From Bacillus pseudomycoides (lineage in GTDB: Bacteria; Bacillota; Bacilli; Bacillales; Bacillaceae_G): a DNA stretch of 64,000 nucleotides. Every line of letters begins with the position of its first letter. Position 1 is the stretch's first letter. The translations under genes were made by a program, and so were the position numbers. This document shows, piece by piece, positions 1 through 7,872 of this stretch. The stretch covers positions 4,960,001-5,024,000 of the forward strand of contig NZ_CP064266.1 of assembly GCF_022811845.1 (NCBI RefSeq), written 5' to 3'. The notes beneath the pieces are model-generated. The model made no database searches and was not told the origin of the DNA. It saw nothing but the letters and a program-made list of their open reading frames with translations.

Positions 1-560
1 AAAGCAACGACAATCCCACAAACAATACCACCTAATGAACCTTCTATCGTTTTATTCGGACTAATCTCTGGCCACAATTTTCTTTTTCCAATTGCTTTTC
101 CTATGAAATATGCACCTGAATCAGTTGCCCAAATGACAAACAATGCATAAAACACATAATGGATTCCTGCTATTCTCGTTTCATTTAAATACAAGAACCC
201 CATTGCAACATACGTTGTTGCCATAAATAAAAATGAAGCATTGTCAAAAGTAAATGTATTCTTCGAAAGGACTGTATATGATAAAAGTAATAAAACAATC
301 AAAAACGTGATTTCTAATTTATCTAATCCAATCCAATTAAAAATGCCTAGTGCATTACTTGGAACTAAAATAATCCATAATAATAATGCAGATAAAAACG
401 TTGGTACCGAAATAAGTGTAAGCTTGGTCATACGAACTAATTCATATAACCCTATAGAAGCAAGTGCATACACTAAAACTGTAAAAGGCACGCCACCGTA
501 AAATACGATGGGGATGAATAGCGCGGCAGCAATCACTCCAGTAATAATTCTCTGTTTCAC
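1..560 (-). CDS. cdsA: Phosphatidate cytidylyltransferase, 3' end beyond window
   Basis: Makes CDP-diacylglycerol from phosphatidic acid and CTP in the cytoplasmic membrane, the entry to phosphatidylglycerol and phosphatidylethanolamine synthesis. Translation from a GTG at 560 gives about 186 residues, highly hydrophobic with repeated membrane segments, and the last part seen contains SPNKTIEGSLGG, the start of the CdsA family signature. The C-terminal part is cut off by the window edge. It lies 17 bp downstream of uppS, so the two are probably cotranscribed, as in other Firmicutes. The GTG start is chosen because the reading begins VKQRIITGVIAAALF, typical of Bacillus CdsA. Confidence 0.9.
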   Translation of the reverse strand, partial: MKQRIITGVIAAALFIPIVFYGGVPFTVLVYALASIGLYELVRMTKLTLISVPTFLSALLLWIILVPSNALGIFNWIGLDKLEITFLIVLLLLSYTVLSKNTFTFDNASFLFMATTYVAMGFLYLNETRIAGIHYVFYALFVIWATDSGAYFIGKAIGKRKLWPEISPNKTIEGSLGGIVCGIVVA

Positions 561-577
561 TACCAAACCCTCTCTTT

Positions 578-1354
578 CTACACGCCTCCGAATCTGCGCC
601 CTCTATGTTGAAAGTCTGTAATCGCATTTAGCAAATGTTCCTCTGTAAAATCCGGCCAATACACATCTGTAAACCAAAGCTCCGAATACGCAATTTGCCA
701 TAGCATGAAATTACTAATACGCAATTCCCCACTTGTACGAATAAGCAAGTCTGGGTCAGGTAAAGAACTTGTCATTAAATATGAAGAAATCATTTCTTCA
801 TTTATATCTTCTGAACGAACTTTTCCTTTTTCGCTGTCTTTCATCATATGTTGCACAGCAGAAACGATTTCATCGCGACTTCCATAGTTTAACGCAAAAT
901 TGAGAATTAATCCCGTGTTCTCTTTTGTATCTTCCATGGCTTTCTCCATCGCTCTGCGCGTATGCGTAGGCAGACGATCTTTTTGTCCAATTATTCGAAC
1001 TTGTACATTTTCTTCAATCAATTCTGGTAAAAATGTACCTAAAAATTCTTCTGGAAGCTTCATTAAATAATCAACTTCCTTTTTTGGTCTTTTCCAGTTC
1101 TCAGTAGAAAAAGCATAAAGAGTCAGCACTTTTACATCAAGTTTACTAGCAAATTTCGTAATTTTTTTTACTACTTGCATTCCTTCATGATGTCCAGCAA
1201 TACGAGGCATTGCTCTTCTCTTTGCCCATCTTCCATTACCATCCATAATGATTGCAATGTGCTCTGGTATATATCCTTTTTTCACTTCTTCAATGAGATG
1301 ATCAAACGATGCGACCTTTTTACCTTTAAAAAAAGGAAACTTTTTAAACATCAT
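578..1354 (-). CDS. uppS: Isoprenyl transferase (undecaprenyl diphosphate synthase)
   Basis: Condenses isopentenyl diphosphate units with farnesyl diphosphate to make undecaprenyl diphosphate, the lipid carrier for peptidoglycan and teichoic acid precursors. The 258-residue protein has the cis-prenyltransferase signatures: IAIIMDGNGRWAKRR with the catalytic Asp, the GHHEGMQ segment, and the C-terminal DLLIRTSGELRISNFMLWQ region that holds substrate-binding Arg and Ser residues. Length is normal. It lies between frr (with a terminator-like hairpin in the gap) and cdsA, the common Firmicute order. Confidence 0.96.
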   Translation of the reverse strand: MMFKKFPFFKGKKVASFDHLIEEVKKGYIPEHIAIIMDGNGRWAKRRAMPRIAGHHEGMQVVKKITKFASKLDVKVLTLYAFSTENWKRPKKEVDYLMKLPEEFLGTFLPELIEENVQVRIIGQKDRLPTHTRRAMEKAMEDTKENTGLILNFALNYGSRDEIVSAVQHMMKDSEKGKVRSEDINEEMISSYLMTSSLPDPDLLIRTSGELRISNFMLWQIAYSELWFTDVYWPDFTEEHLLNAITDFQHRGRRFGGV

Positions 1355-1390
1355 TCATACCCTCCAACAAGCAGACGTATGCCTAAAAGT

Positions 1391-1418
1391 GTAAAAAGAC
1401 CCCCTTAAGAAGAGGGTC
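1391..1418 (-). terminator. Rho-independent terminator after frr
   Basis: Read on the minus strand, GACCCTCTT pairs with AAGGGGGTC around a 3-nt loop (one wobble pair), followed by TTTTT and a T-rich stretch. It sits in the frr-uppS gap, so uppS-cdsA expression needs read-through or its own promoter. Confidence 0.75.
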
Positions 1419-1439
1419 ATATTTGCGAAGATATCGCTA

Positions 1440-1997
1440 TTACACTTCCATGATTTCTTTTTCTTTGTTTTTTGCGATTTCGTCAACTTTTGCAATATAT
1501 TTATCTGTTTCTTTTTGGATATCTTCAGTATATCCTCTTAAGTCATCTTCTGTAATCTCGCCAGCTTTTTCTAGTTTTTTAAGATCATCGTTAGCGTCAC
1601 GGCGTACATTACGAACAGCAACTTTTGCTTCTTCAGCATATTTTTTAACTGTTTTTACTAGGTCTTTACGACGTTCTTCTGTTAACGCAGGAAATGCAAT
1701 ACGAATTACTGATCCGTCGTTAGAAGGGTTTAAACCTAAATCTGCTTTTAAAATCGCCTTTTCAATATCGCCGATAGACGTTTTATCATAAGGTTGAATT
1801 ACAAGTAAACGTGCTTCAGGAACTGTAATGTTCGCTAATTGCACAACAGGTGTTGGTGCACCATAATAATCAACTTGTACCTTATCTAAAGCAGACGCGC
1901 TTGCACGGCCAGCACGAACTGAAGCTAATTCGCGAGAATAAGCAGCAACTGCTTTTTCCATTTTTTCATTTGCAGCTTGTAAAACTTGTTGTCCCAT
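1440..1997 (-). CDS. frr: Ribosome recycling factor
   Basis: Splits the post-termination ribosome together with EF-G so that subunits can be reused. The 185-residue protein is the usual RRF length. It shows the family core: RAGRASASALDKVQVDYYG, the VPEARLLVIQPYDK segment and the NPSNDGSVIRIAFPALTEERR segment ahead of the C-terminal helices of the three-helix bundle. Its start is 2 bp past the pyrH stop, and its ribosome binding site (GGGGGAAA) is formed by the last codons of pyrH, implying translational coupling. Confidence 0.97.
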   Translation of the reverse strand: MGQQVLQAANEKMEKAVAAYSRELASVRAGRASASALDKVQVDYYGAPTPVVQLANITVPEARLLVIQPYDKTSIGDIEKAILKADLGLNPSNDGSVIRIAFPALTEERRKDLVKTVKKYAEEAKVAVRNVRRDANDDLKKLEKAGEITEDDLRGYTEDIQKETDKYIAKVDEIAKNKEKEIMEV

Positions 1998-1999
1998 AT

Positions 2000-2722
2000 T
2001 TATTTCCCCCTTACAATTGTTCCAATATTTTCGCCTAAAACGGCACGTTTAATATTACCTTTTTCCATAACTGAGAATACAATTAATGGAATATCATTGT
2101 CCATACATAAAGAAGAAGCGGTAGAATCCATTACACCTAAACCTTCTTTTAATACATCTAAGTATGTAAGTGATTCATATTTCGTAGCTGTTTCATCAAC
2201 AGATGGATCTGCACTATACACACCATCTACATTGTTTTTCGCCATTAAAATAACATCAGCTTCGATTTCTGCTGCACGTAATGCTGCAGTTGTATCCGTA
2301 GAGAAGTATGGGTTACCTGTACCTGCTGCGAAAATAACAACACGTTTCTTCTCTAAGTGACGAATTGCTTTACGACGAATGTAAGGTTCTGCCACTTGAC
2401 GCATTTCAATAGAAGTTTGAACACGCGTTTGAATTCCAATGTTCTCCAAGCTATCTTGAAGAGCCAATGAGTTCATAACTGTTGCTAACATGCCCATGTA
2501 ATCTGCGCCCGCACGATCCATGCCCATTTCGCTACCGATTTTCCCACGCCAAATGTTACCACCACCAACAACAACAGCAACCTCTACATCAAGTTCTGCA
2601 ATTTCTTTCACTTGTTCTGCAACTGATTTAATAACAGATGGATTAATTCCAAACCCTTTTTCACCAGCTAAAGCTTCTCCGCTTAGTTTTAAAACGACAC
2701 GATCATATTTCGGTTTACTCAT
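2000..2722 (-). CDS. pyrH: UMP kinase
   Basis: Phosphorylates UMP to UDP, linking pyrimidine synthesis to RNA, DNA and cell-wall precursors; the bacterial enzyme is a hexamer of the amino-acid kinase fold. The 240-residue product starts YDRVVLKLSGEALAG, the conserved nucleotide-binding segment, followed by VVVGGGNIWRG and GADYMGMLATVMN, which are typical of bacterial PyrH. It stands between tsf and frr, the conserved order in Bacillus, and the end of its coding sequence carries the frr ribosome binding site. Confidence 0.97.
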   Translation of the reverse strand: MSKPKYDRVVLKLSGEALAGEKGFGINPSVIKSVAEQVKEIAELDVEVAVVVGGGNIWRGKIGSEMGMDRAGADYMGMLATVMNSLALQDSLENIGIQTRVQTSIEMRQVAEPYIRRKAIRHLEKKRVVIFAAGTGNPYFSTDTTAALRAAEIEADVILMAKNNVDGVYSADPSVDETATKYESLTYLDVLKEGLGVMDSTASSLCMDNDIPLIVFSVMEKGNIKRAVLGENIGTIVRGK

Positions 2723-2753
2723 AATGAACCTCCAATTGCTTACATCTTTATTT

Positions 2754-2779
2754 TAAAAAAGGGAACACAATGTGTTCCC
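2754..2779 (-). terminator. Terminator between tsf and pyrH
   Basis: GGGAACACA and TGTGTTCCC form a near-perfect hairpin; on the minus strand it is followed by TTTTTT. It should reduce read-through from rpsB-tsf into pyrH-frr. Confidence 0.8.
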
Positions 2780-2788
2780 TAATCTGTA

Positions 2789-3676
2789 TTAGTTGTTACC
2801 TTTTACTTGGTTCATTACTTCTTCAGCAAAGTTGTCTTCGCGTTTTTCGATACCTTCACCAACAGCGTAGCGAACGAATCCTTTTAAAGTTCCGCCTTTA
2901 GACTCAACGAACTGACGAACTTTCATATCAGGGTTTTTAACGAATGCTTGGTCAAGTAAGCAAATCTCTTCAAAGAATTTACCTAGACGGCCTTCAACCA
3001 TCTTAGCAACGATTTTTTCAGGCTTGCCTTCGTTTAAAGCTTGTTGTGTTAATACTTGACGCTCGTGCTCAACTTCTTCAGCTGTTACAGCATCGCGGTC
3101 GATGTATTTAGGGTTAACTGCTGCAATGTGCATTGCTACATCTTTAGCAGCCGCTTCATCTGTAGAACCTTCAAGAACTGTTAATACACCAATGCGTCCA
3201 CCCATGTGTAGGTAAGCACCGAATGCATCTGCATCAGTTTTTGATACGATTTCGAAACGACGAAGTGTAAGTTTTTCACCAATTTTAGCGATTGCTTCAT
3301 TGATGTGCTCTTCTACTGTTTTGCCGCTTGCAATTGTTTGAGCCATAGCTTCTTCAATGTTAGCAGGTTTGTTAGCTAATAAATGAGCAGCTAATTCTTT
3401 GATTAATGTTTGGAAACCTTCGTTTTTCGCAACGAAATCAGTTTCAGAGTTTAATTCTAAGATTAAAGCTTCGTTACCTTGTGTTTCGATGTAAGTTAAA
3501 CCTTCAGCAGCGATGCGGTCTGCTTTTTTAGCAGCTTTCGCAATACCTTTTTCACGTAAGAAGTCAATTGCTTTCTCCATGTCGCCGTTAGTTTCTGTTA
3601 AAGCTTTTTTGCAGTCCATCATACCTGCGCCAGTTTTTTCGCGAAGTTCTTTTACCATTTGTGCAGTGATTGCCAT
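2789..3676 (-). CDS. tsf: Elongation factor Ts
   Basis: Guanine nucleotide exchange factor that recycles EF-Tu after GTP hydrolysis. The 295-residue protein begins MAITAQMVKELREKTGAGMM with the N-terminal UBA-like domain. The conserved LNSETDFVAKNEGF EF-Tu contact motif follows at about residues 75-90, and then the core and C-terminal dimerisation regions. An upstream in-frame ATG three codons earlier directly abuts the AGGAGG box, so the start chosen here, 9 nt after that box, is the credible one. It follows rpsB, separated by a hairpin. Confidence 0.97.
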   Translation of the reverse strand: MAITAQMVKELREKTGAGMMDCKKALTETNGDMEKAIDFLREKGIAKAAKKADRIAAEGLTYIETQGNEALILELNSETDFVAKNEGFQTLIKELAAHLLANKPANIEEAMAQTIASGKTVEEHINEAIAKIGEKLTLRRFEIVSKTDADAFGAYLHMGGRIGVLTVLEGSTDEAAAKDVAMHIAAVNPKYIDRDAVTAEEVEHERQVLTQQALNEGKPEKIVAKMVEGRLGKFFEEICLLDQAFVKNPDMKVRQFVESKGGTLKGFVRYAVGEGIEKREDNFAEEVMNQVKGNN

Positions 3677-3711
3677 ACTTTTCATCCTCCTAAAATATGT
3701 ATTTATACCTT

Positions 3712-3748
3712 AAAAAAGGTGATAAAAGGCCGAACCCCTTATCACCTT
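3712..3748 (-). terminator. Hairpin terminator or attenuator between rpsB and tsf
   Basis: On the minus strand AAAGGTGATAA pairs with TTATCACCTTT around GGGGTTCGGCC, followed by a T run. This intra-operon hairpin probably sets the ratio of S2 to EF-Ts mRNA. Confidence 0.7.
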
Positions 3749-3758
3749 TCCAAATTTG

Positions 3759-4460
3759 TTACGCAGTAACAGTTTCTTCACCTTGTTTTGCTTCAAGGAT
3801 CGCGTCTGCCATTTTAGATGTAAGAAGTTTTACAGCACGAATTGCATCATCGTTTGCTGGAATTACGTGATCGATTTCGTCTGGATCACAGTTTGTATCA
3901 ACGATACCGATGATTGGAATGTGTAATTTGCGTGCTTCAGCAACTGCAATACGCTCTTTACGAGGGTCTACTACGAATAATGCACTTGGAAGACCTTTCA
4001 TATCTTTAATACCGCCTAAGAATTTCTCAAGACGCTCTAACTCTTTTTTAAGTTGAACAACTTCTTTCTTAGGAAGTACATCGAATGTACCATCTTCTTG
4101 CATTCTTTCGATGTCTTTAAGACGCTTGATACGTTTTTGGATTGTTTGGAAGTTTGTTAACGTTCCACCTAACCAACGTTGGTTAACGAAGTACATACCT
4201 GCACGAGTTGCTTCTTCTTTGATAGCTTCTTGTGCTTGTTTTTTAGTACCTACGAATAAAATGTCGCCACCTTCAGCAGCGATGTTACGCATTACGTTGA
4301 AAGCTTCTTCAACTTTTTTCACAGTTTTTTGTAAGTCGATGATGTAGATACCGTTACGCTCTGTGAAAATGTAACGCTTCATTTTTGGGTTCCAACGACG
4401 AGTTTGATGTCCGAAATGAACACCAGCTTCAAGCAATTGCTTCATAGAAATTACTGACAT
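3759..4460 (-). CDS. rpsB: 30S ribosomal protein S2
   Basis: Assembles late onto the small subunit at the head-body junction and is needed for S1 binding and initiation. The 233-residue protein starts SVISMKQLLEAGVHFGHQ and contains RRWNPKMKRYIF and the FVNQRWLGGTLTNFQTI signature, which are diagnostic for S2. A clear AGGAGG ribosome site precedes ATG. A sigma-A-type promoter with a leader of about 115 nt lies upstream at 4584-4612. Confidence 0.98.
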   Translation of the reverse strand: MSVISMKQLLEAGVHFGHQTRRWNPKMKRYIFTERNGIYIIDLQKTVKKVEEAFNVMRNIAAEGGDILFVGTKKQAQEAIKEEATRAGMYFVNQRWLGGTLTNFQTIQKRIKRLKDIERMQEDGTFDVLPKKEVVQLKKELERLEKFLGGIKDMKGLPSALFVVDPRKERIAVAEARKLHIPIIGIVDTNCDPDEIDHVIPANDDAIRAVKLLTSKMADAILEAKQGEETVTA

Positions 4461-4583
4461 AATTTAGTTCCTCCTAAATGGTTTTTGATATCCTCCGTTT
4501 ACTTCATCTCTAAGCGAAACTACAAACGTAGCACCAACACTTAAATCAGTAAACGTGTGTACTTTGTACTGACACCACTGTTT

Positions 4584-4612
4584 ACTATATCATAATGAAA
4601 TATTACAATCAA
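4584..4612 (-). promoter_or_regulatory. Probable sigma-A promoter of rpsB
   Basis: Minus-strand TTGATT (4607-4612) and TATAGT (4584-4589) are separated by 17 nt. Transcription would start near 4577, leaving a leader of about 115 nt before the rpsB ATG that contains short inverted repeats. S2 autoregulation is plausible, but no known leader family is recognised. Confidence 0.65.
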
Positions 4613-4725
4613 GTCGAAAATGCGAACAATGTAAAACTTTCTTTTTGATTATGATTTTACCTTTCCTGTTCTCAACCCCAACTCCAATATTATCACTCTT
4701 TTTCTACCTTAAGCATCCCTGTCTC

Positions 4726-4883
4726 ATAAAGTGAAACTTTAATCAGTGATTTTTTTCTTCATCCATCACTGATTATCAGCGCCCACCAACCGGGCTTTTA
4801 CGGGCAGTTTATTCCCAAACTAACTTCTTTGCTCTCGCTGAATTTTGAGGTGGGGGTCTTACTGTCTTTTAATGCGGGATAAA
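4726..4883. repeat. bcr1-like dispersed repeat of the B. cereus group
   Basis: About 158 bp in the codY-rpsB gap, bounded by ATAAA at both ends. It contains a perfect 10-bp inverted repeat (AATCAGTGAT at 4741-4750, ATCACTGATT at 4765-4774), a GCCC/GGGC hairpin and internal TTTATTCCC/GCGGGATAAA sequences. Its length, the ATAAA/TTTAT borders and the hairpin-rich make-up match my recollection of bcr1, a non-coding mobile-like repeat of the B. cereus group with transcripts predicted to fold. The assignment is from memory and not from a database match. Confidence 0.6.
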
Positions 4884-4962
4884 CTGAAGTTTCAAATCAG
4901 TAGAGTTCTCTTAATCCACCACTGGTTATTAATTCTTACTAATCAGGCTATCACGGGCAGTT
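4879..4962. repeat. Second, diverged and truncated copy of the bcr1-like repeat
   Basis: This 84-bp stretch starts with the ATAAA that ends the first element. It aligns at equal length with 4726-4809, roughly 70 percent identical by eye: both start ATAAA, share AATCAGT, ATCCA, CACTG and GGCT blocks, and end CACGGGCAGTT or TACGGGCAGTT. It then diverges, so it looks like the left half of an older insertion in the same direction. Confidence 0.55.
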
Positions 4963-4975
4963 CCCCTCCTAAAAC

Positions 4976-5012
4976 AAAAAAGCTCTCCTCATCGTGAGGA
5001 GAGCTTTTTTTA
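4976..5012 (-). terminator. Terminator of the codY operon
   Basis: AGCTCTCCTCA and TGAGGAGAGCT form a perfect 11-bp stem with a 3-nt loop, flanked by A and T runs on both sides. It lies just downstream of the codY stop and could work in both directions. Confidence 0.92.
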
Positions 5013-5016
5013 AAAA

Positions 5017-5796
5017 TTAGTTTGTTTTTAATTTAGCAAGTTCATGTAAAAACTTGTCGTTTAATACTTTAATGTACGTTCCTTTCATACCTAAAGAACG
5101 AGACTCGATAACGCCTGCACTTTCTAATTTACGAAGTGCGTTTACGATTACAGAACGAGTAATTCCAACACGATCAGCAATTTTACTTGCAACAAGTAAA
5201 CCTTCTGTTCCGTTTAATTCTTCGAAGATGTGCTCGATTGCTTCTAACTCACTGTATGATAACGAGCTAATCGCCATTTGAACAACAGCTTTACTACGCG
5301 CTTCCTCTTCGATTTCTTCTGCTTTTTCACGTAAGATTTCCATACCTACTACAGTTGAGCTGTATTCAGCAAGAATTAAATCATCATCTAAGAATTCTTG
5401 ACCAAGACGAGCTAACACTAGTGTACCTAGACGCTCACCACCACCAACGATTGGTACGATTGTAGTTAAACCTTGACCAAATAGCTCTTTGTTTTCTACA
5501 GGGAATGCTGTAAATTGACTATTTACATCTAAGTTTGAAGATGTTTCTGTAACGTTGAATAGGCTTTGTGTATATTCTTCTGGGAATTGACGCTCTGCAA
5601 GCATTTGTTTCATACGCTCATTCTCGATTTGTTGGTGAATTGCATATCCTAATAATTTACCGCGACGACTTACAACGAATACGTTCGCTTCAATTACTTC
5701 ACACATTGTATCTGACATTTCTCTAAAGTTTACCGGTTTTCCTGCTGCGCTCTGTAATAACGCATTTAATTTTCTCGTTTTTGCTAATAATTCCAT
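5017..5796 (-). CDS. codY: GTP-sensing global repressor CodY
   Basis: Represses stationary-phase, amino-acid uptake and virulence genes when GTP and branched-chain amino acids are plentiful. The 259-residue protein is the normal length: an N-terminal GAF ligand-binding domain (about residues 1-155), a linker helix, and a C-terminal winged helix-turn-helix at about residues 200-235 (KIADRVGITRSVIVNAL). It is the last gene of the xerC-hslV-hslU-codY operon and ends at a strong terminator. In B. subtilis the next genes are the flagellar/chemotaxis cluster; here rpsB follows directly. Confidence 0.98.
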   Translation of the reverse strand: MELLAKTRKLNALLQSAAGKPVNFREMSDTMCEVIEANVFVVSRRGKLLGYAIHQQIENERMKQMLAERQFPEEYTQSLFNVTETSSNLDVNSQFTAFPVENKELFGQGLTTIVPIVGGGERLGTLVLARLGQEFLDDDLILAEYSSTVVGMEILREKAEEIEEEARSKAVVQMAISSLSYSELEAIEHIFEELNGTEGLLVASKIADRVGITRSVIVNALRKLESAGVIESRSLGMKGTYIKVLNDKFLHELAKLKTN

Positions 5797-5873
5797 TTCT
5801 AAACTTCCTCCTACATGTTACTCACATATTTTTTCATCACTTGGAAACTAGGGCGAGTCACCTGATGACACTA

Positions 5874-7265
5874 TTACAAAATAAACTGGCTCACATCTTT
5901 ATTTTTAGCAATCGTTGCTAATTTTTCCTCTACATATTGAGGTGTTATCGTTATTTTTTCTAACGTAATTTCAGATGCTTCAAACGATAAATCTTCAAGA
6001 AGTTTCTCCATAATGGTATGAAGCCTTCTCGCTCCAATATTATCCGTATCTTGATTAACTTGATAAGCAATCTCAGCAATCTTACGAATAGCATCGTCAG
6101 AAAATTCAATTTCTATACCTTCAGTTGCTAATAATGCTATATATTGTTTTACTAAAGCATTATCAGGTTCTACAAGAATCTTAACAAAATCATCTACCGA
6201 TAACTTTGTTAATTCCACTCGGATTGGGAATCTTCCTTGTAGTTCCGGAATCAAATCAGACGGTTTGGACATATGGAAGGCACCAGCCGCAATAAATAAA
6301 ATATAATCTGTTTTCACTGATCCATATTTTGTTGCAACGTTCGATCCTTCGACAATCGGCAAGATATCACGCTGTACACCTTCACGTGATACATCCACGC
6401 TATTCGACTGCTTACCAGCAATTTTGTCAATTTCATCAATAAAAATAATTCCGAGCTGTTCAGCACGATAAACAGCCTCTTGTGTAACTTCATCCATATC
6501 AATTAAGCGCTGTGCTTCCTCATTTGTCAAGACTTTTCTTGCTTCTTTTACAGAAAGTTTGCGTTTTTTGGTTTTTTTCGGCATAAAACTTCCTAATGCA
6601 TCTTGAAAATTCATTCCCATTTGTTCCATGCCCGTTCCTTGTAACATATCAAACATGGAGGACTGTTGTTCCGTCACTTCAATTGATACAATCTCCTCTT
6701 CAAGTAAACCTGAAGCAAGTTTCTTTTCAACTTCTCGGCGCTTATTTTCAATTTCTGCGTCATCTTGTGTTTCAGATGTCTGATTCGCATTTTGATTTCC
6801 ACCAAACAACATTTCTAACGGATTTTTGAATCCAGATTGTTTTTGCGGACTTGGTACTAGAATTTCAACAAGTCGTTGATTTGCTTGTTCCTCAGCTTTA
6901 TCTTTAACTTTCACAACCATTTCTTCTTTTACAATGCGAACTGAAGTTTCTACAAGGTCTCGTACCATAGATTCTACATCTCGACCAACATATCCCACCT
7001 CTGTGAATTTCGTTGCTTCAACCTTAATAAAAGGTGCTCCAACGAGCTTCGCCATTCGTCGTGCTACCTCTGTCTTTCCGACTCCTGTCGGTCCAATCAT
7101 CAAAATGTTCTTCGGAGCAATTTCATCGCGTAAATTTTCCGCTAATTTACTGCGGCGATATCGATTCCTAAGCGCTACTGCAACCGCTTTTTTCGCATCT
7201 TTTTGCCCAATAATATATTGATCCAATTTTTCTACAATTTGACGCGGAGTAAAATGTAAATGCAT
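5874..7265 (-). CDS. hslU: HslU (ClpY) ATPase subunit of the HslUV protease
   Basis: AAA+ unfoldase that feeds proteins into the HslV chamber. The 463-residue protein has MHLHFTPRQIVEKLDQYIIG at its start, Walker A GPTGVGKTE, Walker B IIFIDEIDKI, the intermediate domain between them, and sensor motifs near IPELQGRFPIRVEL. An in-frame start 26 codons upstream lies inside the end of hslV; the ATG at 7265 is preferred because GGGAGG sits 9 nt ahead and the protein then aligns with the family. It is 22 bp downstream of hslV. Confidence 0.96.
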   Translation of the reverse strand: MHLHFTPRQIVEKLDQYIIGQKDAKKAVAVALRNRYRRSKLAENLRDEIAPKNILMIGPTGVGKTEVARRMAKLVGAPFIKVEATKFTEVGYVGRDVESMVRDLVETSVRIVKEEMVVKVKDKAEEQANQRLVEILVPSPQKQSGFKNPLEMLFGGNQNANQTSETQDDAEIENKRREVEKKLASGLLEEEIVSIEVTEQQSSMFDMLQGTGMEQMGMNFQDALGSFMPKKTKKRKLSVKEARKVLTNEEAQRLIDMDEVTQEAVYRAEQLGIIFIDEIDKIAGKQSNSVDVSREGVQRDILPIVEGSNVATKYGSVKTDYILFIAAGAFHMSKPSDLIPELQGRFPIRVELTKLSVDDFVKILVEPDNALVKQYIALLATEGIEIEFSDDAIRKIAEIAYQVNQDTDNIGARRLHTIMEKLLEDLSFEASEITLEKITITPQYVEEKLATIAKNKDVSQFIL

Positions 7266-7287
7266 ATAAAATGCCTCCCTTACGATT

Positions 7288-7830
7288 CTACAATTCTTCC
7301 ACAATAATGTTGTGATTTGTATACACACAGATGTCACCAGCAATTTCTAAACTGGCTTTCGCAATTGCTTTCGCTGTTAAATGTTCACTTGCATGTTGTT
7401 TTAAAGCTCGACCAGCTGCAAGCGCATAATGTCCACCTGAACCGATTGCTAAAATACCATCATCCGGCTCAATCACTTCACCTGTTCCCGAAACAAGAAG
7501 TAATGTTGTTTGATCCATAACGATTAACATCGCTTCTAATTGACGCAGCATTTTATCACCACGCCATTGTTTCGCCATTTCAACTGCAGCACGTTGTAGG
7601 TTTCCATTATATTCTTCTAATTTCCCCTCAAACATTTCAAAAAGAGTAAATGCATCTGCAACGGAACCTGCAAACCCAGCTAACACCTTCCCTTGAAATA
7701 GCTTTCGAACTTTGCGTGCTGTATGTTTCATCACAACAGCATTACCAAATGTCACCTGTCCGTCGCCAGCCATAGCGCAATTTCCGTTATGGTGAATGGC
7801 AAATATCGTTGTAGCATGGAAATTTCCCAT
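7288..7830 (-). CDS. hslV: HslV (ClpQ) peptidase subunit of the HslUV protease
   Basis: Proteasome-beta-like peptidase that works with HslU. The 180-residue protein begins MGNFHATTIFAIHHNG; the TTI segment aligns with the N-terminal TTI of the E. coli enzyme, where Thr1 is the nucleophile. GDGQVTFG and the GSGGHYALAAGRAL segment are typical of the family. Position 2 is Gly, whereas the B. subtilis protein has Ser there (from memory), so how the active N-terminus is exposed is an open question. It belongs to the xerC-hslV-hslU-codY unit. Confidence 0.96.
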   Translation of the reverse strand: MGNFHATTIFAIHHNGNCAMAGDGQVTFGNAVVMKHTARKVRKLFQGKVLAGFAGSVADAFTLFEMFEGKLEEYNGNLQRAAVEMAKQWRGDKMLRQLEAMLIVMDQTTLLLVSGTGEVIEPDDGILAIGSGGHYALAAGRALKQHASEHLTAKAIAKASLEIAGDICVYTNHNIIVEEL

Positions 7831-7872
7831 AGAAAAAACTCCTTTATATGTTTTTATAGCTTTAAAAGCAAT

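Noticed and set aside
241..501. 86-codon plus-strand frame
   Set aside because: Antisense to cdsA, which is clearly coding on the other strand.
1388..1420. Resemblance of the frr and sucD terminators (both with GTGTAAAAAGAC)
   Set aside because: Short shared T-run and stem base only; the stems differ, so it is not a repeat family.
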